DNA of 64,000 nucleotides from Grammothele lineata (Eukaryota > Basidiomycota > Agaricomycetes > Polyporales > Polyporaceae). Location: the NCBI GenBank assembly GCA_002150815.3, contig NDFF03000038.1, positions 124,001-188,000 on the forward strand, given 5' to 3'. How positions within the stretch are numbered: the first letter of the stretch is position 1; every line of letters begins with the position of its first letter. Below are positions 11,446 to 22,600 of the stretch, one piece after another. Made by a program: the position numbers and the translations under genes. The notes beneath the pieces are model-generated. The model was not told the DNA's origin. It saw only the letters and a list, made by a program, of their open reading frames with translations, and did not search any database.

Positions 11446-11869
11446 AGTGGGTGCCTGTACTCTTATGTTATGGTTTATTGCATACACACATGTGTGCCTC
11501 TTGAAATGTCCGCATTTGGCACACATGTGCACCTAGCGTGAGATTGAATACCCCTAGATTGGGGTGCGCGTGCGCATGGGAGGTGCCTAGGTATCTCTGG
11601 AGGCCCACCCGCTCCATTACTGCATTTAGTGTGTTGCTGAGATGCCGCCAGGGGGCCCTGAAGGCTTGCGGGGACACACTGGCCACCCCGGAGACCCGTA
11701 ATGTATTGCAGTCAACAAACGACATTTATTGCAAAACAGGCCAGCATGTGGGTACGGTTCATTATACAAAAGTGGTACACCAGTTAGTGTCAAACTGGCA
11801 TTCAGTGGAGAAGATGGCTGTCTAAGATTGTCAGCAGAACGCCCCTACCGCCCAGGGCCAACGCAAGAT
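11446..11869. other. Stretch between KDZ pseudogene and the interrupted gene
   Basis: Short open frames exist on the plus strand (for example 11538-11825) but I cannot fit them to splice sites or to a family. It may contain the 5' part of the downstream interrupted gene. Confidence 0.3.
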
Positions 11870-12697
11870 GTGTGGGCAGCCGGGGTTATCAGGACGCACG
11901 CGAAGAGCACAAGCGATCTCTACGTCGCTGAGCACCCGGAGATTATAGAAACCACCAACACCAAGCTCAAGGCCGACGGTATCTCCGCGCTTGGCGACGT
12001 CATGATGGCCCACAATAAGGCGCGATCCGAAGCTATTGCCACTACGAAGGCGGACAGCTTGTACACGGCGTATGAAGAATGAGTGCGGCAGTTGAAGGAA
12101 GCAGCGGCGACAGACCGCGCAGCAGGAGCGGGGGATGAAGAAGATAATCAAGACACCAGTGAGAGTCAACGTCAAGAGTAAGTTCATATTTTTTGCTCTA
12201 TATAGTCGCTGAGTGTGCTTGAGGTAGGCTGTTGGACGACATACAATACACCTTACAAACTCGTATGATTGACATCTCACGCATAAGTGATCTCGACATC
12301 CTCGTCGTGTACGCGGGCGCGAACGCTGACGGACAGCCGAGAAAGTGGATGTAAGTGCGTTGTAAGTTTATTCGGCACATACTGATAGTCCCTGGCAGCC
12401 TTGGTAGTGACGACGAGTTGGTCGACTACGTGCTCGCGCAGGACCATTTCAACAATGAGCTCGACGTGTTTTTCGCAGCACGCCACAAAGGACGCGAAAC
12501 TACGGCCGCTCTCAAAGATCCGTCGCCCCTTGGCAGCCGTGAGCAGAGTGACGAGGCTTGTTCGACTTCTAATACGAATGTAGGTACAAACTTCATAACC
12601 CCTCCACTGCGCTGACCACCACATTTAGTCGACGGGCAGTCGTGAAGCCGCTACCAACACCTCCAAGAATCCTTCGCAGCTCACGCACAACACGCAC

Positions 12698-12703
12698 CAG
12701 CTG
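12698..12703 (+). repeat. Left target-site duplication CAGCTG
   Basis: CAGCTG abuts the left terminal repeat and is repeated directly at 15298-15303. Removing the element plus one copy restores an open frame in the host gene and a 12-base palindrome CACCAGCTGGTG at the target. Confidence 0.65.
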
Positions 12704-13445
12704 ATGTACTCGTATTGTAGTACAAACTGGTACCTTGCCTATCTCTGTTTGCAATAAACCACGGACATTTTCGTATTGTAATATGAGCCACCTAGGAAAC
12801 CTGAGAGCACCTCCAGGAAGCTTACAAAGCCTGCCATATAGAGTAGTAAGCCCCGGAGGGAGCCCAGGGGGTCACCTGACCTGCCTCTGGGGGCAGCAGG
12901 TGCACCCGGGTGGCTGATCTGGCTGCCCCGGGCTTAAATCTCCCCAGATCTAGGGAGATCTGGGGAAACCTGGGGAGATCTAGGCTTCCCCTCGGAATTT
13001 TCGGACCTGGCAGCCCCTCCTGGCGCTTTTGGGGGGTTGCCCGAGGTCCCCGGGCGTCGTCCTGTGGGCGCTTATTCTCCCACGCCCTCCCTGCAGGCGC
13101 ACTGGCTAGATTTGGCAGGTGCAGTTGGGGGGCAGCAGGCAGGGGTGGGTGCCCCCCACTGCATCTTCCTCAAATCTCCACTGATTTCGATAGAAAAAAA
13201 TGCGTTCTGTGCGCATTTCCAGGGCGTTTCTAACGCACCTAAGATGTTGAAATTTGGCTCAAAACTGATGAAGCTATGGGGAATGCACTATTAGCACCAA
13301 TTCCCTACTGATGGAGCTATATCTCTGTCAGTTTTCTTGTCCTCTCGGAACAGTTTAGTTTTCCTGAAAGCAGTACCAAATGCGGTTCTAACGAGCCCAA
13401 GATCATGGTCATATGTCCACTGGATGGAAAGTTATGATACATTTA
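12704..13445 (+). repeat. Left inverted arm of foldback element
   Basis: Pairs with 14556-15297. It includes the palindromic CCAGATCTAGGGAGATCTGG region near 12943-12965. A Pro/Gly-rich chance reading frame at 12910-13233 is only translation of this GC-rich repeat. Confidence 0.8.
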
Positions 13446-14555
13446 CCTCCTTCAGCTTAGGGGAACAGTACTCCTCTTATATCTTGAGCATTTCTTGATC
13501 GTTTTTCAAACAGTTTTATTTGGCACATAGGGTGCATTATGTAGAAGCTTTGTGCCAAATTCTGTGCAAATTCAATGGCTAAAAACTGTGCAACACCTCC
13601 ATTAATAATGCAAAAATGCGACAGATAGATTTCAGGTACTATTAGCTACACCATGCTTAGTACAATGCAGTTACAGGTGATACATGCATATGGCAGACAT
13701 GGTTCACAGCCAGGATGAAGCCAAGGGCTGGTGGTCCAAGTACCCTGGCAGGCCAACCCTGAACTGTGTAGAGTAAGATGCGTTTGTAAGCGAAATAAGC
13801 GCCCATAAGACGCGTCTTATTGCAGCCAAGCACACCTCAAACATGATCTTCTTTAGGACCTACACTCATATCAAATAACCAGAGTATATAGCCATGCAGA
13901 ACATCAAAAATGCGACTCATCATTAAAGGAATCATGCAATTTGGTGAAGGAACAGAGGAGATATGTGTGATTAGGTGTTGGAGAGGGTGATGTACAGCAG
14001 TGTTGCACGGAATTGTGGCTTGCAATGCACCTCAGTGAGAGCCCTCCTAGGCCTTCATCTCACATATCTCAGCCAGTACTCAATGAAATTACATGGTTCT
14101 TTTACCAAACTGTCGCATTTTGAGCTTCTAAGCATATGACACTATCCTATTACAGCATAAATGGAGTGGGGCATACCAACATCCTAGAACATGGTGAGTG
14201 TGGCGCGTTTTCCCACGGGCGCTTATTTTGACGTTTGAGATCGAGACATCATAGCTCCCCTCACAGAGGGTGTGTGACTGTGAAATTTTGTAGAATACAT
14301 TTAGACGGCTCTATGACAATGGGTATCAAATTTTGAGGGAAGAGGAAAAGCGGAGGGGTTGTTAGAGTGAGAACAAAGTAGAACATCAGCACATAGAGTG
14401 GGAAGATAGAGGAACTACAACCAACCATGGAAATCCTTTCATAATTAAGAACAACAATGTAATGGATGTCTGGTATCTGTGAAAACAAACCGCTTCAAAT
14501 TCGATTGACATTTGGCGAGATATTGACTGTACAGTATTCACCTATCCCAAACTAG

Positions 14556-15297
14556 AAGAATGTATCATAACTTTGTGTCCAGTGGACGGATTATTATGTT
14601 CTTAGGCTCGTTGAAACCGCATTCTTGACAGCTTTCAGGGAAACCAAATCGTTCTGAGGGGACAGAAAAATTGACGGAGATATGCCCACATCAGTGGGGA
14701 ATAGGTGCTAACAGTGGATTGTCCATAGCTCTCTCAGTTCTTAACCGAATTTCAACGTCTTAGGTGCGTTAGAAACGCCCTAAAAATGCGCACAGAACGC
14801 ATTTTGTTTCATCAAAATCGGTTGAGATTTGAGGAAGATGCAGTGGGGGGCACCCACCCCTGCCTGCTGCCCCCACCTGCACCTGCCAAATCCAGCCAGT
14901 GCGCCCGCGGCAGGGGCGCGGGAGAATAAGCGCTGGCAGCGCAATGCCCAGGGACCTCGGGCAACCCCCCAAAAGCGCCGGGAGGGGCTGCCAGGTCCGG
15001 AAATCCCGGGGGGAAGCCTAGATCTCCCCAGGTTTCCCCAGATCTAGGGAGATCTGGGGAGATCTAAGCCCGGGCCAGCCAAATCAGCCACCCGGGTGCA
15101 CCTGCTGCCCCCAGAGGCAGGTCAGGTGACCCCCCGGGCTCCCTCCGGGGCTCACTACTCTATATGGCAGGCTTTGTAAGCTTTCCGGAGGTGCTCTCAG
15201 GTTTCTCAGGTGGCTCGTATTATAATATGAAAATGTCCGTGGTTTATTGCAAACAGGGATAGGCAAGGTACCAGTTCGTACTACAATACGAGTACAT
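14556..15297 (-). repeat. Right inverted arm of foldback element
   Basis: Reverse complement of the left arm, with scattered substitutions and small indels. The outermost 200 bases are the best conserved. Confidence 0.8.
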
Positions 15298-15303
15298 CAG
15301 CTG

Positions 15304-15860
15304 GTGACTGCGGCGGCGATCTTGAAAGCTGACGCAGGTACGCACGCTTGCGTACATCGTTCCTATCTAGGGTTTTTTTTGAGGCAAGACCCTGCACGGA
15401 CGGCTTTCCCAGTCGTCTCTGGAGCCGTTCGCCGTTGGAAGGTCAGATTTTCGGCTTGCAATTACGGCCAAGGTCTCTCATCGTTCCACCCTTTCCCAGA
15501 CTCGAAGTAGCTGCCCTCGATACAGGACGTCACGCGGCTCATTCGCTCGGACCAACATTTTCCGTCGAAGTTCAGTTTCCGACACAGCGACAGCGACAGT
15601 GGCGACTCAGATCTGGCGGTCAAGTGACGTACCTGCGGGCCGCGCTCGGCTCGCTCGTGCATACGCGCGCCACCGCATGTACTCTGCTCGTGCGGGAGGC
15701 TCAAGAAATCGTTGAAGTCCATCGATTGCGAGAGCCCTGTGCAAAGCGCTGGATTGCGAGCACATAAATATGCTCGCGATCCAGCCAGGGGACGGTACGT
15801 GCAATCCCCTTCATTCGCACATCTCTCTCGTTCTCACCACCTCGCTCAGCCTTGCTCTCG
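15304..15860. other. Upstream region of the hAT gene
   Basis: The first 34 bases are the resumed exon of the interrupted gene. The rest should contain the left end of the hAT element and its promoter. A TATA-like ACATAAATATG lies near 15762-15772, about 90 bases before the hAT ATG. I could not identify the hAT terminal inverted repeat. Confidence 0.35.
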
Positions 15861-18800
15861 ATGTCTACCTCCGCAATGTCCAAGCGTCCCCGCGCGCGCT
15901 CCGCCAGCCACGACGAGGAGGCCGCTCCCAAGCGCAACCGCGCCGCCGACCCCAACGAATCCGACGTCGAGGCGGACGTCGAGGTACAGTCCAACGACGG
16001 CGTACCCAGCGAGGACGAGGCTCCCGCCGACCCTGTCCAAGCGGTCGCCAAGCGCGCTCGGTCTGCAGGCCGCGCGCGCCTTACTGCGACGCAGAAGCGG
16101 GCTCGCTTCCTCGAGAAGTACAGCGGTAAGACTCCGGAAGAAATCCTCGGTGAGTTTTACAACTTTGCGGAATGCAATATCGATTTGACTTACATTGTTT
16201 CCAGATGCCCTTTCCAGCACTTGGCGTTCGAAAGTGTACGAGCACTTTCTCCCCCCGGAGATCGTGCATGGTTTGAAGGACGGCGTCGTCGTTCACCGCT
16301 TCCGCTGCAAGGAGTAAGTCCATCTTTACCTCTTCCGCATCGCTATAGCTGACTAATATTAATACAGGCATCCGTCCAAATTTGTCGACCGTGCCGACTA
16401 CGAAGATTCTACGGGGAACCTCGGACGTCATCGCAACACTTGCGAGCCGGCCGACTCAGCCGAAGTCCAGCTCATCGAGACGTTCGCCGCTGGCGTCTCG
16501 TACTCCCCCGCCCGGCTGCGCTATTTCATAGCGCTGTGGTGTGCGCGGCGCCATCGCCCCTTCGTCATTGTCGAGGACCCAGAACTCCAACAGATCATGG
16601 TGATGCTATATGCCAAGGTGAAGATTCCGTCGCGCCATACCGTCTCGCGTGACATCCAGTCCATTTTGGACTTCTCCAAAGCACGCGTCATCACTATGTT
16701 TCAGGTAAGACATTTATTGTCTTTCCCCTCGTCGTATGCGATCTCACTGACGTCCATCCGTAGGAATACCCTGGGCGCGTCCACCTTTGTGTGGATGGAT
16801 GGACAAGCCCCAATGTGTTCTCGTTCCTCGGCATCACAGCGCACTGGTTCGATGGGAACCAGCTCCAACACATCATCCTCGACTTCGTGAGGTACGCGCG
16901 CATCTCTCTTCGCTTGAGCGACTGCTAAAACTCGTCATTCAGATTGAAAGGGTCCCATACGGGGAAGTATCTCGCCGCAGAACTGGTCGAGTGCCTTAAG
17001 GAATATGGCCTCGAGAAAAAGGTGCGCGCATTTCAGACATATCGTAGATGCAACGCGCTCACTTGTATGCAGGTCCTCGGGGTCACCAGTGATAACGCCG
17101 ACAGCAACGACGTTATGATGAAGGAGCTTCATGTGCTCGTTCCCGAGATACGTGGCATGGAGGCGCGTGTGCGCTGCTTCGGCCACATCTTGAATCTTGT
17201 TGTCAAGGTATGTCTTACCGCGCGCACTTCTTCTCTACATGCCACTGATCTTGCTCATCAGGCAATCCTCTCTCGTTTCACGCCTAAGAAGACCAAGAAG
17301 ACTGCGGATGCCACCGATGGGGACGGCGCTCCGGAGGAAGACGACATGGACGAGTCCGGCCCTGATGCCCGTGAGCGCGCCGCAACTGCACGCGAGCTCG
17401 CGGATCTCGCAGACGGCCGTCTCGAGGGCGAGGACGATGAGGACGACGAGGACGATGAAGACGTTGATGTCGATCGCGAGGCGGCGGACGCCGCCCTCAT
17501 CGCCGCTCTCGCTGCTGAGGAGGACGACGATGTCGACGCAGCCATCCCCATGACCCAAGAAGAGATCAAGATCGGGTTGCTCGCATCAGAGAAAGTAGGT
17601 ACCGCGCTTGATCGTTGGTGCTCGCGCTTACAATTGTTATAGATTATGCGCCTGTCGACTAAGGTCTGGCATAGCCCGCAGGTGCGCGAAGAGCTCGCGC
17701 AACTTGCAGGCGACGCCGACCTTAACTCGGAGACCCTCGTGCGTGCCGTGAGGACCCGCTGGAACACGGTCACGGAGGTCCTCGAGCGCGCGCTCGACAT
17801 GCGCGAGGTCCTCACGGACCTATGCAAGAACCCGCGTTTCAACAAGACGAAGGATCGTGGAATGTGGCTCCGTCGCTTCCTTCTCAGCGACGAGGAGGGG
17901 AAGGTTATCGAGGAGTTGCACCGTCTTCTTGATGTACAGTAATACGTTTACGCGCGCCCAAGCCCTTCTAATATGAGTACTTCGCAGCCGTTTCTATTCG
18001 CCACGAAAGCCGTCTCTGCAAGCTCCCGTGCCCTCGTCCATGATGTGATCCCGTACATGGACGTTCTCACGCGCCATGTCGACGAGTTCCGCCGCGACGA
18101 CTCCCTTAGTCCCATGGTCCGCGAGGCAGCAAAACGTGGCCGCAAGATTCTTGACAAATACTATTCTCGGACAGACGAAACTATAATCTTTCGCGTCGCT
18201 ATGGGTATGTCTCACATTCACTCACATGTACACGAGCCTGACTCCTTTGACAGTACTGCATCCAGGGATGAAGACACAGTACTTCCGTGACCAGGAGTGG
18301 CCCGAGGAGTGGATTGATGAAGCTCTCCGTCTGGTTCGCGACACGTGGAATGCACACTACAAGCCCGCTCCTCCGCCCGCACCCCGCGAGCCTCGTCAAC
18401 ACCCTGTGCCGAAGCGCAAAAACGGGCCCGGCACTGGCCGCATGAGCGCGCAAGCTAGCACCAACGCTGTAAGTACTCTCCCCCTGCTCCTGATACTCTG
18501 TTGTTGACGAATTTCCTCTTCGGCCGCATCTCAGGCTACCCGCGCGCTCTTTGAAAGCTTGTCGCGTGCTCATCGTGCCGCGGCGGCATTTGATGCGCTC
18601 GAGGCTTACCTGGGCGCGCCGCCCCTTCCTAATGTGAAGGATCCCATTGCGTACTGGAGCGGCTTCCTCGCGAGCGAGACCGATAGCGCGCTCGCGCGCA
18701 TGGCGCTCGATTTCTTGTCAGTCCCCGGTACGTCGTTTGTATGCCTCTTGCAGACGCCTATCTCAATTGTATGTGGTAGCGACGTCCGTGGAGGCCGAGC

Positions 18801-19033
18801 GTGCGTTCTCGCGCGGCCGACTCACCGTGTCACGGTTGCGCCACTCACTCAGTGACGCATCGGTTCGCGCGAGCACACTGCTGGGCTCCTGGGCTTCTAT
18901 CCCGGCGCTCGTCCCTGAGACCGATGTGGTGAATCTCATTCGTGATCTAAGTGACAGGCGTCGTGCTGCGAAGGGAAAGGCGAGGGAGAATGATGAGGTT
19001 ATCGATGTGGATGCTGAGGACAGCGAAGCTTAG
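15861..19033 (+). CDS. hAT-superfamily transposase, apparently intact
   Basis: Twelve exons fit without a stop or frameshift: 15861-16149, 16205-16313, 16368-16704, 16764-16891, 16943-17021, 17073-17207, 17262-17594, 17643-17933, 17988-18204, 18254-18468, 18535-18727 and 18780-19033, giving 859 residues. A basic, acidic-patched N-terminus precedes a zinc-finger-like segment (FRCKEHPSKF...GRHRNTC, about 128-155). The RNase-H-like core has LCVDGWTSPN (Asp about 256), GVTSDNADSND (Asp about 321) and RCFGHILNLVVK, then an Asp/Glu-rich insertion (about 370-460) and the RTRWNT motif. The C-terminus has the hAT dimerisation block TSVEAERAFSRGRLTVSRLR. The enzyme would cut and paste its own element in the nucleus. 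Terminal repeats and 8-base duplications were not found by eye, so an active whole element is not shown. The last exon ends in an acidic tail. Confidence 0.9.
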
Positions 19034-19147
19034 TGTAGTAGTCGATTTTTCTTGGAGGTCTCGCAGTGCCGCCACTTCGCGGCATGTGTTCCGTAGTTTA
19101 CCACTTAATTAATAGATGCACGTAATTTCGTCTGCTATGTCAATTGC

Positions 19148-19345
19148 GTGCACATGTCCTTCGTGAAACAGGTGTCCGGGTCTACCTACGGGTCTCTACG
19201 GGTCTGGATCTCCGGATACGGATCCTTTCCGGCTCGATCTGGACTGCGCGGGTCCGGATCTCCGGATACGGGTGTTTTGTCGGATCCGACCCGCGCGGAT
19301 CTAGGTTATGGTTCCCAAGATGGCCCGACCTGTAGGTTCGGGTCC
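19148..19345. repeat. GC-rich subterminal repeats (GGATCTCCGGATACGG twice)
   Basis: The 16-base GGATCTCCGGATACGG occurs at 19206-19221 and 19256-19271 among several CGGGTC/GGATCC motifs. Such clusters often lie at transposon ends. This may be the 3' subterminal region of the hAT element. No matching inverted copy was seen left of the hAT gene. Confidence 0.4.
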
Positions 19346-19388
19346 GGATGACCCGCAGGTCGATCCGTGCTCAGCCTTAATTGTTGCT

Positions 19389-20590
19389 GCTGTCGGAAAC
19401 TTGTTCCTACTATTAGGTACCTGTTCCCACTGTCAAAACATCATTCCTATCGTCGGAAAGGTGTTTCCATCGTCAGAAACCTGTTTCTATCGTCCAAAGA
19501 ATGTTTCTATCGTCGGAAACTTATTTCTATCGTCGGAAACTTATTACTATCGTCGGAAATTTGTTTCTATCGTCGGAAATGTGTTTCTATCGTCGGAAAC
19601 ATGTTTCTATCATCGGAAACTTGTTTTCATCGTCGGAAACGTGTCTCTATCATCAGAAACTTATTCCTATCATTGGAATTGCGTTTCTATCATCGGAAAT
19701 GTGTTTCTATCGTTGGAAATGTGTCTCTATTATCAAAAACGTATTCCTATCGTTGGAATTGCGTTTCTATCGTCGGAAACATGCTTTCATCGTCGGAAAC
19801 ATGTTCCTGTCATCGGAAACTCATCTCTATTGTTGGAAACTTGTTTTTACCATTACATACCTGTCCCTACTGCCCAAAAGTTATTCCTACCATCGGAAAG
19901 GTGTCTGTATTGTCGGAAAGTCAATCCTATCGTCGGAAGGGTGTCTCTATCATCGGAAGGGTGTCTCTGTCATCGGAAATGTATTCCTATCATCGGAAAT
20001 TTGTTTATATCGTCGGAAGGGTGTTTCTATCGTCGGAAATTTGTTTCTATCATCGGAAATTTGTTTCTATCATCGGAAATTTGTTTCTATCATCGGAAAC
20101 CTATTACTATCGTCGGAACATTGTCTCCAGTGTCGAAAACGTATTCCCATTGTCGGAAAGGTGTTTCAATCATCGGAAACTTATTCCTATGGTCGGAAAT
20201 GTGTTTTTATCGTCGGAAAGTTGTTCCTGCCATTAGAAACCTGCCCCTACTGTTAGAAAGCTGTGTGTAGTGTTGGAAGGCTGTGTGTATCGTCGGAGAT
20301 ACTTCCCTGTGGTAGAAACGAGTTTCATTTAGTCAGAAACTCATTTCTACCATCGGGAACTTTGTTATACCGTCGGAAAGTTGTTTCTATCGTCGGAGCA
20401 GTGTATATATCATCGGAAATGAATTCCTATTGCTGAAAACATGTCTCTATTGTCGGAAGTTCATTCCTACTGTTGAAAACTTGTTTCTACCATTAAAAAC
20501 CTCTTCTGACTGTTGAAAATGTTCTCCTATGGTCGGAAGCTTGTTTATATCATCGGAAACTTATTTCTATCGTCGGAAGAGTATTCCCAT
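19389..20590 (+). repeat. Left 20-bp minisatellite array
   Basis: About 60 head-to-tail copies of a 20-base unit centred on CTATCGTCGGAAA. Common variants are ATCATCGGAAA, ATTGTCGGAAA and CCTATC for TCTATC. The most regular part is 19500-19640. Confidence 0.9.
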
Positions 20591-21325
20591 GACTGGACCG
20601 TTGACACCTATCCCCAAGGAGAAGTGTAGAGCAACTAACCATCGGACAAATATTCTGACTATCAGAACATGTTCAGCAGCCTCAATAACAGCCAGTAGGG
20701 TCCTTTCCTGAAAGACTGGGACTATGGTTGGTGATATAATGGAAAGTGTGCACCACATTGTGTATAGCAAGTCCACACGGAATGTATTTACAGTGCCTTC
20801 ATGCTGCAACTACAGTCCTTCAACAATGATTTCAGTGTATCTTCCTCAAATCTCCACCGATTTTCATGAACTTAGTTGCAATCTGTGCGCATTTCTATAG
20901 CGCATCCAATGCATGCAAAGGGGTAGGAATGTGCTGAGTATATGCAGAGGTATATGGTATACCGTACCTCTACCAGCTCTCCATCAGTACCCACTGATTG
21001 AAGCATAGCTCAGTGAGTTCTTATATCCCTCTAACTTGCTTGATCTCCCTCGAAAGCTGCTGAAAATGCGGTTTCAACGAATCCAAGATCATGTTGGTGT
21101 GACCACTGGTTCCAAAGATACAGTATCTTCTCCTTGCTTGTCTTAGCGAAACAATGCACATCTTGTATTTCAAATCTTAACCATTGATTTTGATTACGTG
21201 TACATTTCGTACACGGTTCTGATTGATGGATCTTTACTGTCTTCTATGCAAGAATGAATATGAGCGTGAGCAGGACAAGTGTCTGAGAGTAATAGCAAGA
21301 CTTTGATGATAGATGTCAGATTCTA
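20591..21325. other. Core between the inverted minisatellites
   Basis: No gene is seen. Part 20829-21140 (for example CTTCCTCAAATCTCCAC, and GCGGTTTCAACGAATCCAAG) matches the inner arms of the foldback element at 12.7-15.3 kb (for example 13164-13180 and 13381-13402). Confidence 0.6.
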
Positions 21326-22600
21326 ACGACGGAAACAAGGTTCCAATGATGGGAATACTCTTCCGACGATAGAAATAAGTTTCCGATGATATAAACAAGC
21401 TTCCGACCATAGGAGAACATTTTCAACAGTCAGAAGAGGTTTTTAATGGTAAAAACAAGTTTTCAACAGTAGGAACGAACTTCCGACAATAGAGACATCT
21501 TTCCGATGATACACACAGCCTTCCAACACTACACACAGCTTTTCGACAGTAGGGACAGGTTTCTAATGGTAGGAACAACTTTCTGACAATAAGAACACAT
21601 TTCCGACCATAGGAATAAGTTTCCGATGATTGAAACACCTTTCCGACGATGGGAATACATTTCCGACACTAGAGACAATGTTCCGACGATAGTAATAGGT
21701 TTCCGATGATAGAAACACCTTTCCGACAGTAGGGGCAAGTTTCTAATGGTAGGAACAAGTTTCCAATGATGGAAACACCTTTCCGACGATAGAAACAAAT
21801 TTCCGACGATAGTAATAACTTTCCGACGATAGGAATACATTTCCGATGACAGAGACATCCTTCCGATGATAGAGACACCCTTCCGACGATAGGATTGACT
21901 TTCCGACAATACAGACACCTTTCCGACGGTCGGAATCACTTTTGGACAATAGGGACAGGTATGTAATGGTAGGAACAAGTTTCCAACAATAGAGATGAGT
22001 TTCCGATGACAGAGACAAGTTTCCGACGATGGAAACACAATTCCGATGATAGGAATAAGTTTCTAATGATAGAGACATGTTTCCGATGATAGAAACAAGT
22101 TTCCGATGATAGAAACACATTTCTGATGATAGAAACAAATTTCCGACGATAGTGATAACTTTCCGATGATAGGAATACATTTCCGATGATAGAGACACCC
22201 TTCCGACAATAGGATTGACTTTCCGACAATACAGACACCTTTCTGACGGTAGGAATCACTTTCTGATGATACAGTTACTTGTTTAACAATGGGAACATCT
22301 TTCCGACGATAAGAATAACTTTTGGACAGTAGGGACAGGTATGCAATGGTAGGAACAAGTTTCCAACAATAGAGATGAGTCTCTGATGACAGAGACAAGT
22401 TTCTGATGATGGAAACGTGTTTTCGACGATAGAAACGCAATTCCGACGATAGGAATACGTTTCTGATGATAGAGACACATTTCCGATGATAGAAACACAA
22501 TTCCGACGATAGGAATAAGTTTCCGACGATAGAAACATCCTTTGGACGATAGAAACAAGCTTCCAACGATCGAAACACTGCCTAACGATAGGAATATGGT
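21326..22600 (-). repeat. Right 20-bp minisatellite array, inverted
   Basis: Reverse-complement copies (CAAGTTTCCGACGATAGAAA type) of the left array unit. The units nearest the core and outer edge are the most degenerate. Confidence 0.9.

Larger units (their letters stand above)
12704..15297. mobile_element. Non-autonomous foldback DNA element with long terminal inverted repeats
   Basis: The left arm begins ATGTACTCGTATTGTAGTAC and the right arm ends with its reverse complement. The arms (about 12704-13445 and 14556-15297) match over roughly 740 bases, well conserved outward of the stretch containing CAGATCTAGGGAGATCTGGGG and more diverged inward. The centre holds no long open frame, so movement must depend on a transposase supplied in trans. 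It is flanked by a 6-base direct repeat and sits inside the coding sequence of an unknown gene. The superfamily cannot be named from the sequence alone; long arms with a 6-base duplication do not match hAT (8) or PIF (3). Confidence 0.85.
11870..15337 (+). pseudogene. Unknown Agaricomycete protein gene, split by a foldback element
   Basis: Coding blocks join cleanly across GT-AG introns. A first exon ending at 12177 carries SDLYVAEHPEIIETTNTKLK. The next (about 12227-12353) begins ELLDDIQYTLQTRMIDIS, then about 12400-12576, then one starting STGSREAATN near 12630. The last is cut at 12703 by the foldback element and resumes at 15304 in the same frame (HQL to VTAAAILKADA), ending at a GTACGC donor at 15338. 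A TGA at 12080-12082 interrupts the first exon where CGA would keep the frame (before VRQLKEAA). HPEI..(T)..KL.. blocks occur in an uncharacterised mushroom family, and I assign no function. The 5' end and any exons after 15337 are not resolved. Confidence 0.5.
19389..22600. mobile_element. Foldback structure: two inverted 20-bp minisatellite arrays around a core
   Basis: The left array (19389-20590) repeats a 20-base unit close to TTTCTATCGTCGGAAACTTG. The right array (about 21326-22600) repeats its reverse complement. Each has roughly 60 units with about 10-25 percent variation. The core of about 735 bases has no coding frame but its 20829-21140 part resembles the arms of the 12704-15297 element. 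The whole is therefore probably a non-autonomous foldback element whose arms are minisatellites. Ends and target duplication were not found. Long repetitive open frames in all three frames are only translations of the repeat. Confidence 0.75.

Noticed and set aside
19308..20270. Long open frames of 250-320 codons with Tyr/Arg-rich repeats
   Set aside because: They exist in all three frames and mirror on the other array. They follow from a 20-base unit without stops, so I do not call a protein.
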